Source: Thermosporothrix hazakensis
GTDB lineage: Bacteria > Chloroflexota > Ktedonobacteria > Ktedonobacterales > Ktedonobacteraceae
DNA length: 64,000 bases
Reading direction: 5' to 3'
NCBI RefSeq assembly: GCF_003253565.1
Contig: NZ_QKUF01000006.1
Coordinates: forward strand, 1-64,000
In this document: positions 1-8,598 of the stretch, in pieces
Position numbering within the stretch: the first letter of the stretch is position 1
How the letters are laid out: every line of letters begins with the position of its first letter
Program-made: the position numbers and the translations under genes
Notes under the pieces: generated by a model
Seen by the model: the letters and a program-made list of their open reading frames with translations, nothing else
Database searches by the model: none
What the model was told of the DNA's origin: nothing

Positions 1-177
1 TCCGAGCCAAGTGAGTGAGAAGTTTCAGAGAGCTGTTCCCGGGCGAAACGGAGCGATTTCTGATAGTCTGGCGTCGACGTTGAACGAGTCGTATGGCTGA
101 AGGATGCATGCGAAACGAACGGCAGGTGATGGTGATAAACGGTTTTCATCCTGGACAATCCACAATGCCAAAAATAA

Positions 178-278
178 AGAAGCAGCCAGGGGAGGGACCG
201 CCTGGACTGCTTCTCGACGTCAGCCTTCTGAGGCATGACAGTGAACGACAAAGAACCCTGTTCGTACCGAAAACAGGG
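178..278 (-). terminator. two hairpins downstream of ctaG
   Basis: Two hairpins follow the end of ctaG. The nearer pairs ccctgtt (256-262) with aacaggg (272-278). The farther pairs 178-190 with 201-214 (twelve pairs, one bulge), and read on the minus strand it is followed by a T-rich run, as in an intrinsic terminator. Nothing else convincing is seen in positions 1-317. Confidence 0.5.
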
Positions 279-317
279 ACCTGCTCTATGAGAAACTATC
301 TGTCTGCTAAGAGTTCC

Positions 318-1169
318 TCACGAGAGCTCAGTTGCCCGATAGAGTTCTGCCATACGTGCCGCTTCTGCTCGCTCTTTCTTTTCAAGATCGAGAATCCAGC
401 GCAGAAAAATGATGCTGGCAATCACGATAAAAAGAATGCTACCTGGTATCCACATCAACGCCCCGCCCAGATGCTGATCTACAGCGGGATCAAGCAGCTT
501 CGTAGGATTGTTGATATAGACTGAATACAGCGGCGGCATCAGTGTAAGTCCAGCGCTCAACAGGACCATTGGCATATCATTTGAAAAGATATAGAGCAGT
601 TTTGCTGCAATATTGAGTGATGGCAAGGCTTTTGTTGCTGGCGTCAGGAGTGGCCACCAGAACAGAGCGCCTGTTATCAGGAACAGGAATTGCGCTAGAA
701 GGTGCAAGTACGTGTTTTGCATCATCGCGTTAAGAATTGGCTGTGCGTGCCAGAGCCAGAGGTTCCCGTTGAACAGGAACGTAGTCACAAAGATATTCGT
801 CAGCCCTTTCATGACAACGCGTATAGAACGGACTTCCAACGCAGCCTCAATCAGCCATGCAGGCAAACCAAGCACAAGCAGTGGAGCCGCGACAAGTGCC
901 AGTAAAAGGTGTTGTGCCATATGCCCGGTAAAAAGCATATGCGAAAAGCTATTCAAGGGCGAAACAAGCGCAATAAAGATCACAAGCAGCCCGAGTAAAA
1001 AAGAAATGAAGCGCCCTTCTGGCATTCGAGCCGCGAGTTGTCGCCGCTGTCGCCACGGCCCTATCATGTAGAGATATGAGCCAAGCAAGAGCAACAACCC
1101 GAGGATAAGAAGCGGGTGCCAGTTCCATTGCAAAGCGAGTGTTCCGTGCTCATGGGTTGGCATTGACAT
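318..1169 (-). CDS. ctaG: cytochrome c oxidase assembly protein, CtaG/Caa3 type
   Basis: Polytopic membrane protein of about 283 residues that matches the caa3-type CtaG family, which helps assemble the copper centre of haem-copper oxidases. About seven hydrophobic helices are visible, with family-like stretches SPLNSFSHMLFTGHMAQH near residue 90 and a tryptophan-rich NLWLWHAQP segment. The histidines in these loops are candidate metal ligands. The C-terminus is a charged cytoplasmic tail rich in E, R and K. I prefer the ATG at 1169; a GTG two codons earlier (1175) is possible. No oxidase subunit genes lie in the window, so the gene stands alone here. Family call is firm; the role in copper delivery is from family knowledge. 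Confidence 0.85.
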   Translation of the reverse strand: MSMPTHEHGTLALQWNWHPLLILGLLLLLGSYLYMIGPWRQRRQLAARMPEGRFISFLLGLLVIFIALVSPLNSFSHMLFTGHMAQHLLLALVAAPLLVLGLPAWLIEAALEVRSIRVVMKGLTNIFVTTFLFNGNLWLWHAQPILNAMMQNTYLHLLAQFLFLITGALFWWPLLTPATKALPSLNIAAKLLYIFSNDMPMVLLSAGLTLMPPLYSVYINNPTKLLDPAVDQHLGGALMWIPGSILFIVIASIIFLRWILDLEKKERAEAARMAELYRATELS

Positions 1170-1338
1170 TCTCACTTTCTATGTCGGAATAGGACATGCG
1201 ATCGTGCAACGAAGAAATCATAGAAAGTTTTCACTTTTTTGTCTATTGGGATGAATACCTATTTTTTACCTGATCCCGATCCTGAACATTGGAGCGTGCC
1301 AGGAGTGGAGACGCACCAGAGAAAGTAAGCTGGCGTGC

Positions 1339-2025
1339 TTATTGGGCGGGCTTGATACCGGCAACAAAGGCACGATGCAGGTAAAGATGCAAACAACTTG
1401 TCTGGAAGCCTGCTTCCTGGAGGCCCTTGAGAAGCTGTTCGAGTGGCATCGGGTGATCTTCTTTTTGCCGAAGCTCTTCAAAAAAGGCATTTTCGGTATC
1501 CTGGGAAGCAGTCAGGTGATTCCACATTGAAAGATAGAGCGCTCCAAATGGCTCAGGCTTTATCTCAACGCGATCGATCAGCAGAAAGATACCACCAGGG
1601 GCGAGCGTTTGTGCAACAAAACGAAACACTGCTTGCTGTTCTTCGTATGTCAGATGATGCAGAGTTTGTACGCTGAATGCAAGCTGATAGGTCGCTGTCG
1701 GTAGCGTACATTCCTGAAGCGTAGCAAGATCATGTTGTATAAGCGTACATTGGGCTTTGTAAGATGTAAGGCGTTCTTGTGCGAGATCGAGCATTGCACG
1801 CGATGCATCGATCCCTACAACCACGCTCTCCGGACGGCGTGCGAAAAGTAGTTCCTCAATCTGGCCTGAGCCGATGCCCAGATCAAGGATATGTGTCCCT
1901 TTTTGGTACAGATCGGCGATAAGCGAAACCAGGATCTCAATTTGTTCTGCCCGTATCGGGTTTCGGATAAGCGCTGCCTGGTCCCAATAGCGCGCAAATT
2001 CGGGATTGTCCCACTGATCCTGCAT
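1339..2025 (-). CDS. class I SAM-dependent methyltransferase
   Basis: About 228 residues with a Rossmann-type methyltransferase fold. The SAM-binding motif I is ILDLGIGSGQIEE and the acidic end of strand 2 is VVVGIDAS; motif IV/post-motif region is seen in LAFSVQTLHHL and APGGIFLLIDR. The reading frame runs open further upstream to 2154, but the ATG at 2025 begins the conserved MQDQWDNPEFARYWD region and has a purine-rich stretch (aaggaaagg) about ten bases before it, so I start there. The substrate cannot be read from the sequence. It lies alone between ctaG and an LRR gene, all on the minus strand. Confidence 0.85.
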   Translation of the reverse strand: MQDQWDNPEFARYWDQAALIRNPIRAEQIEILVSLIADLYQKGTHILDLGIGSGQIEELLFARRPESVVVGIDASRAMLDLAQERLTSYKAQCTLIQHDLATLQECTLPTATYQLAFSVQTLHHLTYEEQQAVFRFVAQTLAPGGIFLLIDRVEIKPEPFGALYLSMWNHLTASQDTENAFFEELRQKEDHPMPLEQLLKGLQEAGFQTSCLHLYLHRAFVAGIKPAQ

Positions 2026-2175
2026 CGTTAAAAATCCTTTCCTTGACTCTATTTCAATTCTGAGAAGTAGTATGGATGGTAAGAGGTGTGCAAAGCGTTT
2101 GCGCCCGACGTTTTGTCTGAGCGCAAACGGAACGACAGTATAGCAAAAAGTCATGCAAGCTGCAAAGAGCCTTTT

Positions 2176-2988
2176 TTATCGCTGACGTGGGCGCTTCCCG
2201 AAGCCGCGAATCTCTGTAAAGCGCAAGAGTATGCCTCGCTGACGAAACTGAGCGATTTCCGGTGCTGTCCGCAGATGAGGTGGTAATTCCAGATGCCGCA
2301 GGGATGGTAAATGCAGGAGCGGCGTTATTGTTGTCAGCTTCGGGCTGGCAAGGATTGCGAGACTCCTTAGTGCTGGAAGGGAGGCGAGCGGCTGAATGTC
2401 TGTTAGTTCTATCAAGCCAGTGAGCGTGAGAATGCTTAATTGTGAGAGGGTAGTTAGTGGTGCCAGATCAGTGATAAGTGGTGTACCCGTGAGGGAAAGC
2501 TGTGCCAGTCGAGTAAGCCCGGCAAGCGGTGTCAAATCTCTTATATGCTTGCTTAAAAGAGCAAGGCCAGTGAGTGCTGATAGATGTGTAAGGGGAGTGA
2601 GATCACGGAATGTGCCTTTCAGGACAAGCCGCTGTGGAAAATGCGGAATCAATTCCAGCACATGGATCTTTTTCAGCGAGCGAATCTGATGTACAAAGAG
2701 CGCAGGGCGTCCATCCCAGCTTATCATGCGGACACGGGGTTGCAGCGCGTTGAGCGCCTCTCGACTGTGCAGCCATGCATATTCCTGCTGTATTTCCGGT
2801 CGCTTGTCTGCTTGATACGCTTGCAAGGAGTGAGTATCATGCATCACAGCAAGCGCACGCATACAAGCAAGCGTCGTTTGCACATCTTGCGTAGGATTAT
2901 AGAGCAGCAGAGCTTTCAAAGGTGCTCCGACTGCCGCAAACAGGTATGCTTCGTCGAGTGTTTCAGGCAGTATGACTCTCTCTTCCAA
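2176..2988 (-). CDS. leucine-rich repeat protein
   Basis: 270 residues. The N-terminal ~95 residues are helical and unrecognised. From about residue 110 there are five to six leucine-rich repeats of roughly 22 residues with the phase L..L..L..L.L....I.D..PL, typical of internalin-like bacterial LRRs (for example LTPLAGLTRLAQLSLTGTP). No signal peptide, sortase signal or membrane helix is seen, so it is probably cytoplasmic and a protein-protein interaction module. The C-terminus is basic (GKRPRQR). It is co-directional with the methyltransferase downstream, with 150 bases between the coding regions. Partner unknown. Confidence 0.75.
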   Translation of the reverse strand: MEERVILPETLDEAYLFAAVGAPLKALLLYNPTQDVQTTLACMRALAVMHDTHSLQAYQADKRPEIQQEYAWLHSREALNALQPRVRMISWDGRPALFVHQIRSLKKIHVLELIPHFPQRLVLKGTFRDLTPLTHLSALTGLALLSKHIRDLTPLAGLTRLAQLSLTGTPLITDLAPLTTLSQLSILTLTGLIELTDIQPLASLPALRSLAILASPKLTTITPLLHLPSLRHLELPPHLRTAPEIAQFRQRGILLRFTEIRGFGKRPRQR

Positions 2989-3105
2989 ATGGTACTCTCC
3001 CTTTCAAAAATGTGTGGCTTTTGCCTTCCTGTTCTTCTGTCAGCGAGCCAAAACGGATAAAAGCGGTAAACCGCTCGCTTGCTTCTCTATGGGCAAACTT
3101 TCTTT

Positions 3106-3146
3106 GCTCTCTCATAGAGAGATATGCTAGCGAGACATGAGAGAGC
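3106..3146. other. perfect 10-bp inverted repeat
   Basis: GCTCTCTCAT (3106-3115) and ATGAGAGAGC (3137-3146) form a perfect stem with a 21-base loop, between the divergently oriented LRR gene and the broken HAD gene. There is no T-run, so an operator or leader hairpin is as likely as a terminator. Confidence 0.35.
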
Positions 3147-3316
3147 TATACATGTGGGGTGCTGTATTTCCAGAAACCTCGATGCCTGGGAGAATAGAAT
3201 GAACGCGCTTTGTATTCTGGTTTTCCGAAACCGGAGGATCTGGCTGAAGTTTGTCTTTTGCTGAGCTGAGACTATATAAGAAGTGTTCTATGTGTGAGAA
3301 ATGGAGAAAATTCGTG

Positions 3317-3896
3317 ATGAGAAGCCTGATACAGGCTATTGTGATAGATCTGGGTAGCGTATTGTTGCAGATTGTAGACTGGCGGAAATGGGAGTGTCTT
3401 TTACAGCTTCCTGGCGGTGAACTATCTCGCTTGCAAATCAGCTTGAAGAGGCACTTGGGCGCTCCCTTACTACTGTGTCTGTGCCGTTCAGAAGCAGTAC
3501 GGGTTGAGTGGAGCGCAATGGGATGAATGGTTGCACGATATCGGCGATGATGAGCATTTGAACGAGGGACTAGCTCCTTATTTCCGTACACTGCGCTCTC
3601 GATATACGCTTGTTGTACTTTCAAATAGCGATTTGCATGCGATGGTTACGCGAAAGTTCGGCCTGCATACCCTGGTGCATCAGATATTCTTTTCGGTTGA
3701 AGAGGGACTTGAGAAGCTGGATGCGCGGCTGTATCAACGCATGCTTGATCGTTTGCCACTGGCTCCCGAGGCGACTGTTGTGCTGGATGATCAGAAAAGA
3801 CACCTCGCAACAGCACGGAACCTCAGGATGCATACGCTTCTCTTTCGTGAGACAAAACAGGCAATTGCTGAACTGAAAAGTGCGCTCCAGGCGTGA
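3317..3896 (+). pseudogene. HAD-like hydrolase, frameshifted
   Basis: Two consecutive reading frames together make one HAD-family hydrolase. The first part (from ATG 3317) has the motif I region AIVIDLGSVLLQ and the family-like DWRKWECLLQLPGGELSRL. The second part, in another frame from about 3445, has the motif II region TLVVLSNS, the SVEEGLEKLDARLYQ lysine-containing loop of motif III and VVLDDQKRHLATA as motif IV. Between them (about 3420-3500) no single frame is open and sensible, so at least one indel is present. The second nucleophile-loop aspartate of motif I (DxD) is also replaced (DLG), as in many HAD-IA proteins of the epoxide-hydrolase-like type. Decay or a sequencing error; decay is more likely because two frames are needed to bridge the middle. 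Confidence 0.65.
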
Positions 3897-3977
3897 ACCA
3901 CATTTTTCTGGAAAAGATGTCAAGTTTTGGGAGCAAGCTGCGATATACAGAGAGGAACAAAAAGGAGTCTGAAGTAG

Positions 3978-4175
3978 ATGTTGAGCGAGGCTGTTGTCAG
4001 TTTGCCGCCGACGCGTCACTATACTCTGGATATGTTGTTAACGGGCGAGAGAGCCTGGTTTGTGTTCTGGCACGCAGGATCAGAGCGTGAGCATGAGGGA
4101 CTGCCTGTATTGCTCAGCCGTTTCCAGAGTAAAACGAGTGCGGAAACACCTGATATTCTGTGCACTACGATGTGA
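3978..4175 (+). CDS. small hypothetical protein
   Basis: 65 residues, MLSEAVVSLPPTRHYTLDML then a tryptophan- and glycine-containing middle. A good Shine-Dalgarno (aaaggag) lies about eleven bases before the ATG, slightly far. I recognise no family. It follows the broken HAD gene by 80 bases and could be a remnant of a larger gene. The rest of the gap 4176-4334 holds a hairpin made of cagggaat and attccctg near 4220-4255 and nothing else I can see. Confidence 0.3.
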   Translation: MLSEAVVSLPPTRHYTLDMLLTGERAWFVFWHAGSEREHEGLPVLLSRFQSKTSAETPDILCTTM

Positions 4176-4334
4176 TTAAGGTGATTGTTGTTTATTAGAG
4201 TGGATAGCGCCTCAATGAGGCAGGGAATGAGTGGCCTGAAGTTGCTCTATTCCCTGCTCTGATGCGATCTGGTCATTGTGCAATTTGGAAGGGTATATAT
4301 ATGAATAGTTTCCCTATAGAGATCGAGAGTTGCT

Positions 4335-5183
4335 CTATGCCAGGACTGTGCGTTTGTAGTTCAGGTAGGAGTTGATTACCTGAAAGCCCGCTTTCTCAAA
4401 AAGCTGATGTGCATTCGTCTGGCTGTTGCTATCAACATTCAGACGCACAGTGGAGATACCGCGTTGATAGAATGCCGAAAGTGTATGTTGCAAAAGCTGC
4501 ATTCCAATGCCTCGCCGACGCCAGGGACGCCGAACACCAAGATGCATGATTTCGCCAACATTATTCACGATTTCGCCCAGACAACAGCCTGCAATAGTAA
4601 GGTGTTCCCATGCAACAAGCCACAGCGATGCATTAAAGTGAGGCTCATTCATATGGAAGCGCCGACACCACTGTTCGTATGTACGGGGTTCCTTACCCCG
4701 CTCATCTAAAAATGCCTCCTCATCAGCTTCGTAGACGGCCTGTTCATCCCAACCTACTACAAATGGGCGAATATCGATATCTGGTATAGGTTCAGCAAGC
4801 GTTGGCGGCCCGTTCAAGTCCAGTTCTCTAACCTGAAAAATGGAGCTAAGCTCATAGCCTGCCTTTTCCAGCATCCGTTGAGCTGCTTTTTCATGCTCCC
4901 AAACCTGGGCGAGAAGCGTCCCGGGGTGTATTTCCAGAGCACGTAGCAGTCGTGTGCCGATACCGCGTCCCTGCATATCCGGACGAACCCAGATTTTCGG
5001 GACAAATTGCTGTAGAACAGGAAAGCTTTGTAGTTCTGCGTACCCGATGGGCTGTCCATCGAAAGAAAGAGCAACCCACGCCTCTCCATTTGCTGGGATT
5101 GCCCATTGACGCACTAACTCTCGGTCTATCATGGTTGCAGGCCGAATAGTGAGTGCATCATATAAAGGCTCATCTGTTTGCAT
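4335..5183 (-). CDS. tandem GNAT N-acetyltransferase
   Basis: 282 residues with two GNAT folds in tandem. The first (about residues 10-120) has the acetyl-CoA pyrophosphate loop RPDMQGRGIGTRLL; the second (about 135-282) has RRPWRRRGIGMQLL and a C-terminal NSQTNAHQLFEKAGF, the usual strand 6-7 region. The layout is like mycothiol synthase and related tandem GNATs, where usually only the C-terminal half is catalytic, although both loops look intact here. Substrate unknown. A single gene on the minus strand between the HAD remnant and the PP2C gene. Confidence 0.8.
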   Translation of the reverse strand: MQTDEPLYDALTIRPATMIDRELVRQWAIPANGEAWVALSFDGQPIGYAELQSFPVLQQFVPKIWVRPDMQGRGIGTRLLRALEIHPGTLLAQVWEHEKAAQRMLEKAGYELSSIFQVRELDLNGPPTLAEPIPDIDIRPFVVGWDEQAVYEADEEAFLDERGKEPRTYEQWCRRFHMNEPHFNASLWLVAWEHLTIAGCCLGEIVNNVGEIMHLGVRRPWRRRGIGMQLLQHTLSAFYQRGISTVRLNVDSNSQTNAHQLFEKAGFQVINSYLNYKRTVLA

Positions 5184-5321
5184 CGATTAATTTTACTCCT
5201 TTTGACTGCTGGCCGGCATTGGTTTCAATCTTACCTCTGTTTTGCAGAATATATGATGGAAAGCCTTTTGTCTACTAAGATGACCAAGAGGTAGGAATGG
5301 AGAGGTGAGAATATGGGAGAA

Positions 5322-5350
5322 GCTGCCTGTGGAGCGAACCGACAGGCAGC
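5322..5350 (-). terminator. hairpin downstream of PP2C gene
   Basis: GCTGCCTGT and ACAGGCAGC form a perfect nine-base stem just after the PP2C stop codon; the tail on the minus strand is only moderately T-rich. Confidence 0.55.
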
Positions 5351-5359
5351 CTTTCTCTT

Positions 5360-6385
5360 TTAGTCGATTCGTACCACGATGGCTGTACTATTATCCGGGC
5401 CGCCATTCTCATTTGCACGCTCAATCAAGTATCGGCTGCTTTCCTGTGGAGGATATTGAGTTACGATAGTATATATTTCTTCTTCACTGACCTGTGTATG
5501 CACACCATCAGTACAGAGGATCAGTGTATCACCGCTTTGAAGATCAACCGTTGTTGCATACACATCGACATCGGCCTGAGTACCCAGGGCACGGATGATC
5601 ATATTCCGATTTTTGGTACTCTTTTTGGCTTCCTCGGCTGTCATTCTGCCCTGACGAACCTGTTCTGCAAGCCAGCTATGATCTTCTGCTATTTGATGTA
5701 CCTGCTGGTCTCGAATGAGGTAGGCAAGGCTATCTCCGACATTAGCTAATATGAGGGAATTATCCTTGATGACTGCTGCAACGCAGGTAGTCCCCATACT
5801 TTTGGGCAGTGTTCTGGTATCTTTCTGGCGTTCAACCTCATTGACCTGGAAGATTTTCTGATTTGCGAGCTTGATGGCGTGGACGAGCGAGTCTGCAATA
5901 TTCTGATTGGTATTATAATAAACTTCTTTGATTGTTGTAACAGCTAAATCACTTGCTCTCGCTCCAGCATTATCATCACCCATACCATCAGCGACTACGA
6001 CAAGGCTTCCTTTTTTCTCTCGCAGGTTACTTTCTTCCGGGATAACGGAGAGCATCTTATCTTCGTTCACCTGGCGTTTTAACCCGATATCTGTGTTCGA
6101 TGCGATCTGGACCTGGAAGGGGCTATATGTCTGTTCCTTTGACCACAACTGTTTGAGTAATTGTGCATATTCAACCGTGATACTTTTGGCAAAATCATAG
6201 AAGACCAGGCACCAGAAACGGAAAAACGTACCAGATTCATCGCTTTGGAGCGCTTCCAGGCAACAATCACGAAACGTAAGCTGCATTTCGGCGCCATACT
6301 CCTGCCGAAATGAGCTTGGATAAGCGAAGAGCAGTAGCTGATAGAGTTTCTGAGACCAATTGAGCAATTGGAGAGATGTTTGCAT
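5360..6385 (-). CDS. PP2C-family serine/threonine phosphatase with fused N-terminal segment
   Basis: 341 residues. From about residue 92 it is a PP2C metal-dependent phosphatase: GLKRQVNEDKM (100-111), the metal-binding DGMG (133-136), SMGTTCVAAV, LANVGDSLAYL, TDGV and GGPDNSTAIVV near the end, so the Mn/Mg-binding aspartates are present. The N-terminal 80 residues (YQLLLFAYPSSFRQEYGAEM, then FFRFWCLVFYDFAKS) look like the short segment found at the start of PadR-associated permeases, from memory of the ADOP-type family; here that segment is joined to a phosphatase instead. It lies 99 bases downstream of padR and is probably co-transcribed with it. Likely partner kinases include kinase-WD40 proteins like the one at 43 kb, by inference only. 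Confidence 0.85.
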   Translation of the reverse strand: MQTSLQLLNWSQKLYQLLLFAYPSSFRQEYGAEMQLTFRDCCLEALQSDESGTFFRFWCLVFYDFAKSITVEYAQLLKQLWSKEQTYSPFQVQIASNTDIGLKRQVNEDKMLSVIPEESNLREKKGSLVVVADGMGDDNAGARASDLAVTTIKEVYYNTNQNIADSLVHAIKLANQKIFQVNEVERQKDTRTLPKSMGTTCVAAVIKDNSLILANVGDSLAYLIRDQQVHQIAEDHSWLAEQVRQGRMTAEEAKKSTKNRNMIIRALGTQADVDVYATTVDLQSGDTLILCTDGVHTQVSEEEIYTIVTQYPPQESSRYLIERANENGGPDNSTAIVVRID

Positions 6386-6484
6386 GCTTTGAGGTTCCCT
6401 TCATGGTATGTGATACGCTGTTTTGCTCAACGATGTAGTTGTACAATTGAGAGCATTGGAGTGTTGATAAATGGCTGACTCTGC

Positions 6485-6838
6485 TCAACCGAGAACGTGT
6501 TTTAGCTGTGCAATGGAAACGAGTTGTGCGAGCCGCTCTGCTTCAGCATGAAGCACTCGTTGTCCAAAGCCTGTAAGCCGATAGTAGCGACGGCGTTCAT
6601 TCCCGTGTTGAGGGTCTGCTTTCTCTCCTGTTTCCTCAATTAGCCCGCTCGATAGCATCCGTTTTAGTGATCCGTAGAGTGTTCCTGGACCCATATGAAC
6701 TGTGCCCTTGGTTCTCTCTGCAATTTCTTGCATAATCCCGTACCCATGTCGTTCGCCATCGCTGAGAGCCAGAAGGATATGGAAGACAGCTGGCGTAAGA
6801 GGTAAAAGGCTTTCGGGATCTTTTTTTCGGCTATGAAT
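6485..6838 (-). CDS. PadR-family transcriptional regulator, possible AUU start
   Basis: Winged-helix repressor of the PadR family: LTPAVFHILLALSDGERHGYGIMQEI, then the recognition region GPGTLYGSLKRMLSSGLIEE and the wing RRRYYRLTGFGQRVL. The frame is open to a GTG at 6904, but that stretch encodes a perfect Shine-Dalgarno (aaaggaggt, 6845-6853 on the plus numbering) followed after seven bases by ATT at 6838 and no ATG, GTG or TTG. Starting at ATT gives a protein beginning (M)HSRKKDPESLLPL, the usual length before the domain. I therefore propose an AUU start; GTG 6904 is the fallback. Its own promoter carries a palindrome that also occurs before the ABC exporter at 34.3 kb. Confidence 0.85.
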   Translation of the reverse strand: MHSRKKDPESLLPLTPAVFHILLALSDGERHGYGIMQEIAERTKGTVHMGPGTLYGSLKRMLSSGLIEETGEKADPQHGNERRRYYRLTGFGQRVLHAEAERLAQLVSIAQLKHVLG

Positions 6839-6922
6839 AGTATGACCTCCTTTCGTTGTATCGGACTCCTCGCAGATAAGCGTATGTGCCAGAGTTTGTT
6901 GCACTTGCTATATTAAAGCTGT

Positions 6923-6984
6923 ATATATCCGCAATGGATATATCTGTACTCGATAGTATAGCTTTGTATTTGATAGTTTGTCAA
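6923..6984 (-). promoter_or_regulatory. padR promoter and operator
   Basis: Read on the minus strand: TTGACA (6979-6984), an 18-base spacer, TATACT (6955-6960), then the perfect palindrome ATATATCC-GCAAT-GGATATAT (6923-6943) in the position of the early transcribed region. A near-identical arrangement is found before the ABC exporter at 34346-34406 (27 of 32 bases shared over the operator), which points to PadR autoregulation and a shared regulon. Confidence 0.7.
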
Positions 6985-7044
6985 GTTCTCAATGAGAATG
7001 CTGTCCAGGACCAGAATATTTGTCCAATGTCACAAAGAGAACCC

Positions 7045-8433
7045 TGGTTTCGCGAAACCATTTTTATATCTATTATTTGTCTGTGACATAGAAGTATTTC
7101 GTTCTAGTCTGATTTTATCAGATAGTAATCCCATTCTATAAAGTCAGTAATATATACGTTATTCAAAATGGGTTAAGAGGCGCCAGTCGTTAGAGCAATC
7201 TTTTATAGTGACATATAGTGACATCTGATTTCGCGAAACCACCGCAACCACCTCGTTTCCGATAGTTACTCTTGATAGTTACGCTTACCAAAACGATGAA
7301 GCTTTGGTTTCGCGAAACCGGTAGCGGACAGGAGCATTTAAGCTTCTTTTCGTTTTCTATCTCTGGCAGTTCTTGACCCTGTTTTTGTATACTACAATAG
7401 TTTTTTTAACAGAAGAACATGTGGATCTGCTATGTCTATAAGTGAGGAAATATTCTATCTGTAAGAATTCATGTAAAGATTTATAGAAGAGAAGCTAGAG
7501 AACAGTGGTTTCGCGAAACCAACAATTGAAAGAGACAGCTGTAGAGTTGCTTCCCCATACCTACTTCAAATGCATCCGGCCAGGCAGGCGGTACGGATGA
7601 GCCAGTTGAGGTGCAGTGGTGTGATGTCGTTGGGCTGGTTGGACGCTGCTACTGTATAGTGAAGCGGAAACTGTCCCGTTTGGATTAGAAGTAGTACCAC
7701 AGGCTCACAAGGACTAACGTGAACTCTTCCGCACGCAAAAGGTGTGATCTGTGCCTGAGCTTCACAGGCGTATCTGGCAAAGAGATGTGATAATGTTTAT
7801 TAATTATCACAGGCTGTATTGTGATGAAGATATTTGCGTCGTATATTGCAAGTTCCTTTTGGTCATGTTCTTTCTTAGAACGCATTGAAGATGCTGAATG
7901 CCTTTTTACTTCCTCTGCCATTCACAACAAGCTTTTAAGATATTAGATGTATCCAGGCCACCCTGCAAATTCTAATAAGATTTAAGACGCGTAGTGGTTT
8001 CGCGAAACCAGAAACTGGAATTCTGGGGTTGGAGCGATTTAATATTATGTAGTGTTTATAGTCTGCTATCGATGGAGCCGAGATGGGACTGGCTTCTAAC
8101 TTCATGGCACAATATTTGTTTCTTATCTTTTGTCCTACCGAGTAATGAAACAAGCTATAGTTTCGCGAAACCATAGCTGTAGGGTTCAGACTAACGTAAT
8201 CTTGATCTAATTTGCAAAGATCTTGGTTTCGCGAAACCAGAAAGTCTCGGGTATATCTAGAAACGCAAATTAGCAGTATTCGCTATAGAGAATAGCGGTT
8301 TCGCGAAACCAGAGTTTAAACTTTTAAGAGGACTGGAAGCGGCGATAATCAAGCATTATGCCCATACTCACCCTTCTCCTTTGTCCTTTATATTCCTTAG
8401 TCTGAACCCCACAGCTATGGTTTCGCGAAATTA
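7045..8433. repeat. cluster of nine parS-like palindromes (putative centromere)
   Basis: Nine copies of TGGTTTCGCGAAACCA or close variants start at 7045, 7226, 7305, 7506, 7995, 8158, 8224, 8296 and 8418. Four are perfect 16-mers (7045, 7506, 7995, 8224); the rest have changes at the ends only or one arm base, and the core TTTCGCGAAA is invariant. The half-sites GTTTC and GAAAC are those of the Spo0J-type parS, but they are two bases closer together than in TGTTTCACGTGAAACA. The whole stretch 7087-8598 is AT-rich and has no convincing gene. With parAB 2.7 kb away it is best read as a partition site cluster. Further copies at 13705 and 19690. Confidence 0.8.
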
Positions 8434-8450
8434 TAGCTTGTTTCATTTCT
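8141..8450. repeat. 54-bp inverted repeat, each arm carrying one parS-like site
   Basis: Positions 8141-8194 and the reverse complement of 8397-8450 match at about 51 of 54 bases. Each arm is centred on a parS-like palindrome, so the duplication copied the site together with 18-20 bases of flank on each side. The two sites within the arms at 8224 and 8296 lie between them. Confidence 0.8.
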
Positions 8451-8549
8451 GACGTACATCCATTTACTTTACTGCTGACTCTAGTTGGCTGAGTTCGATG
8501 TTGACCCATGCGTTGGTAATAAAGCACGAAATAACGAGTAGCTTCCAGA

Positions 8550-8571
8550 TGTTATTACTTTAGTAATAACA
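8550..8571. promoter_or_regulatory. operator palindrome before the MDR oxidoreductase
   Basis: TGTTATTAC-TTTA-GTAATAACA, nine-base perfect arms, 28 bases before the ATG. The inner TTACTTTAGTAA resembles sites bound by redox- and quinone-sensing HxlR/MarR repressors that control similar oxidoreductases; no such regulator gene is adjacent. Confidence 0.55.
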
Positions 8572-8598
8572 CTATCTTTTTGTAAGGAGATCTGAAAG

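Noticed and set aside
3219..3232. GGTTTTCCGAAACC as a parS site
   Set aside because: Two changes fall in the invariant TTTCGCGAAA core.
7685..7921. 78-codon minus-strand frame inside the parS array
   Set aside because: No ribosome-binding site, AT-rich random composition and no family resemblance; the region is better read as non-coding.
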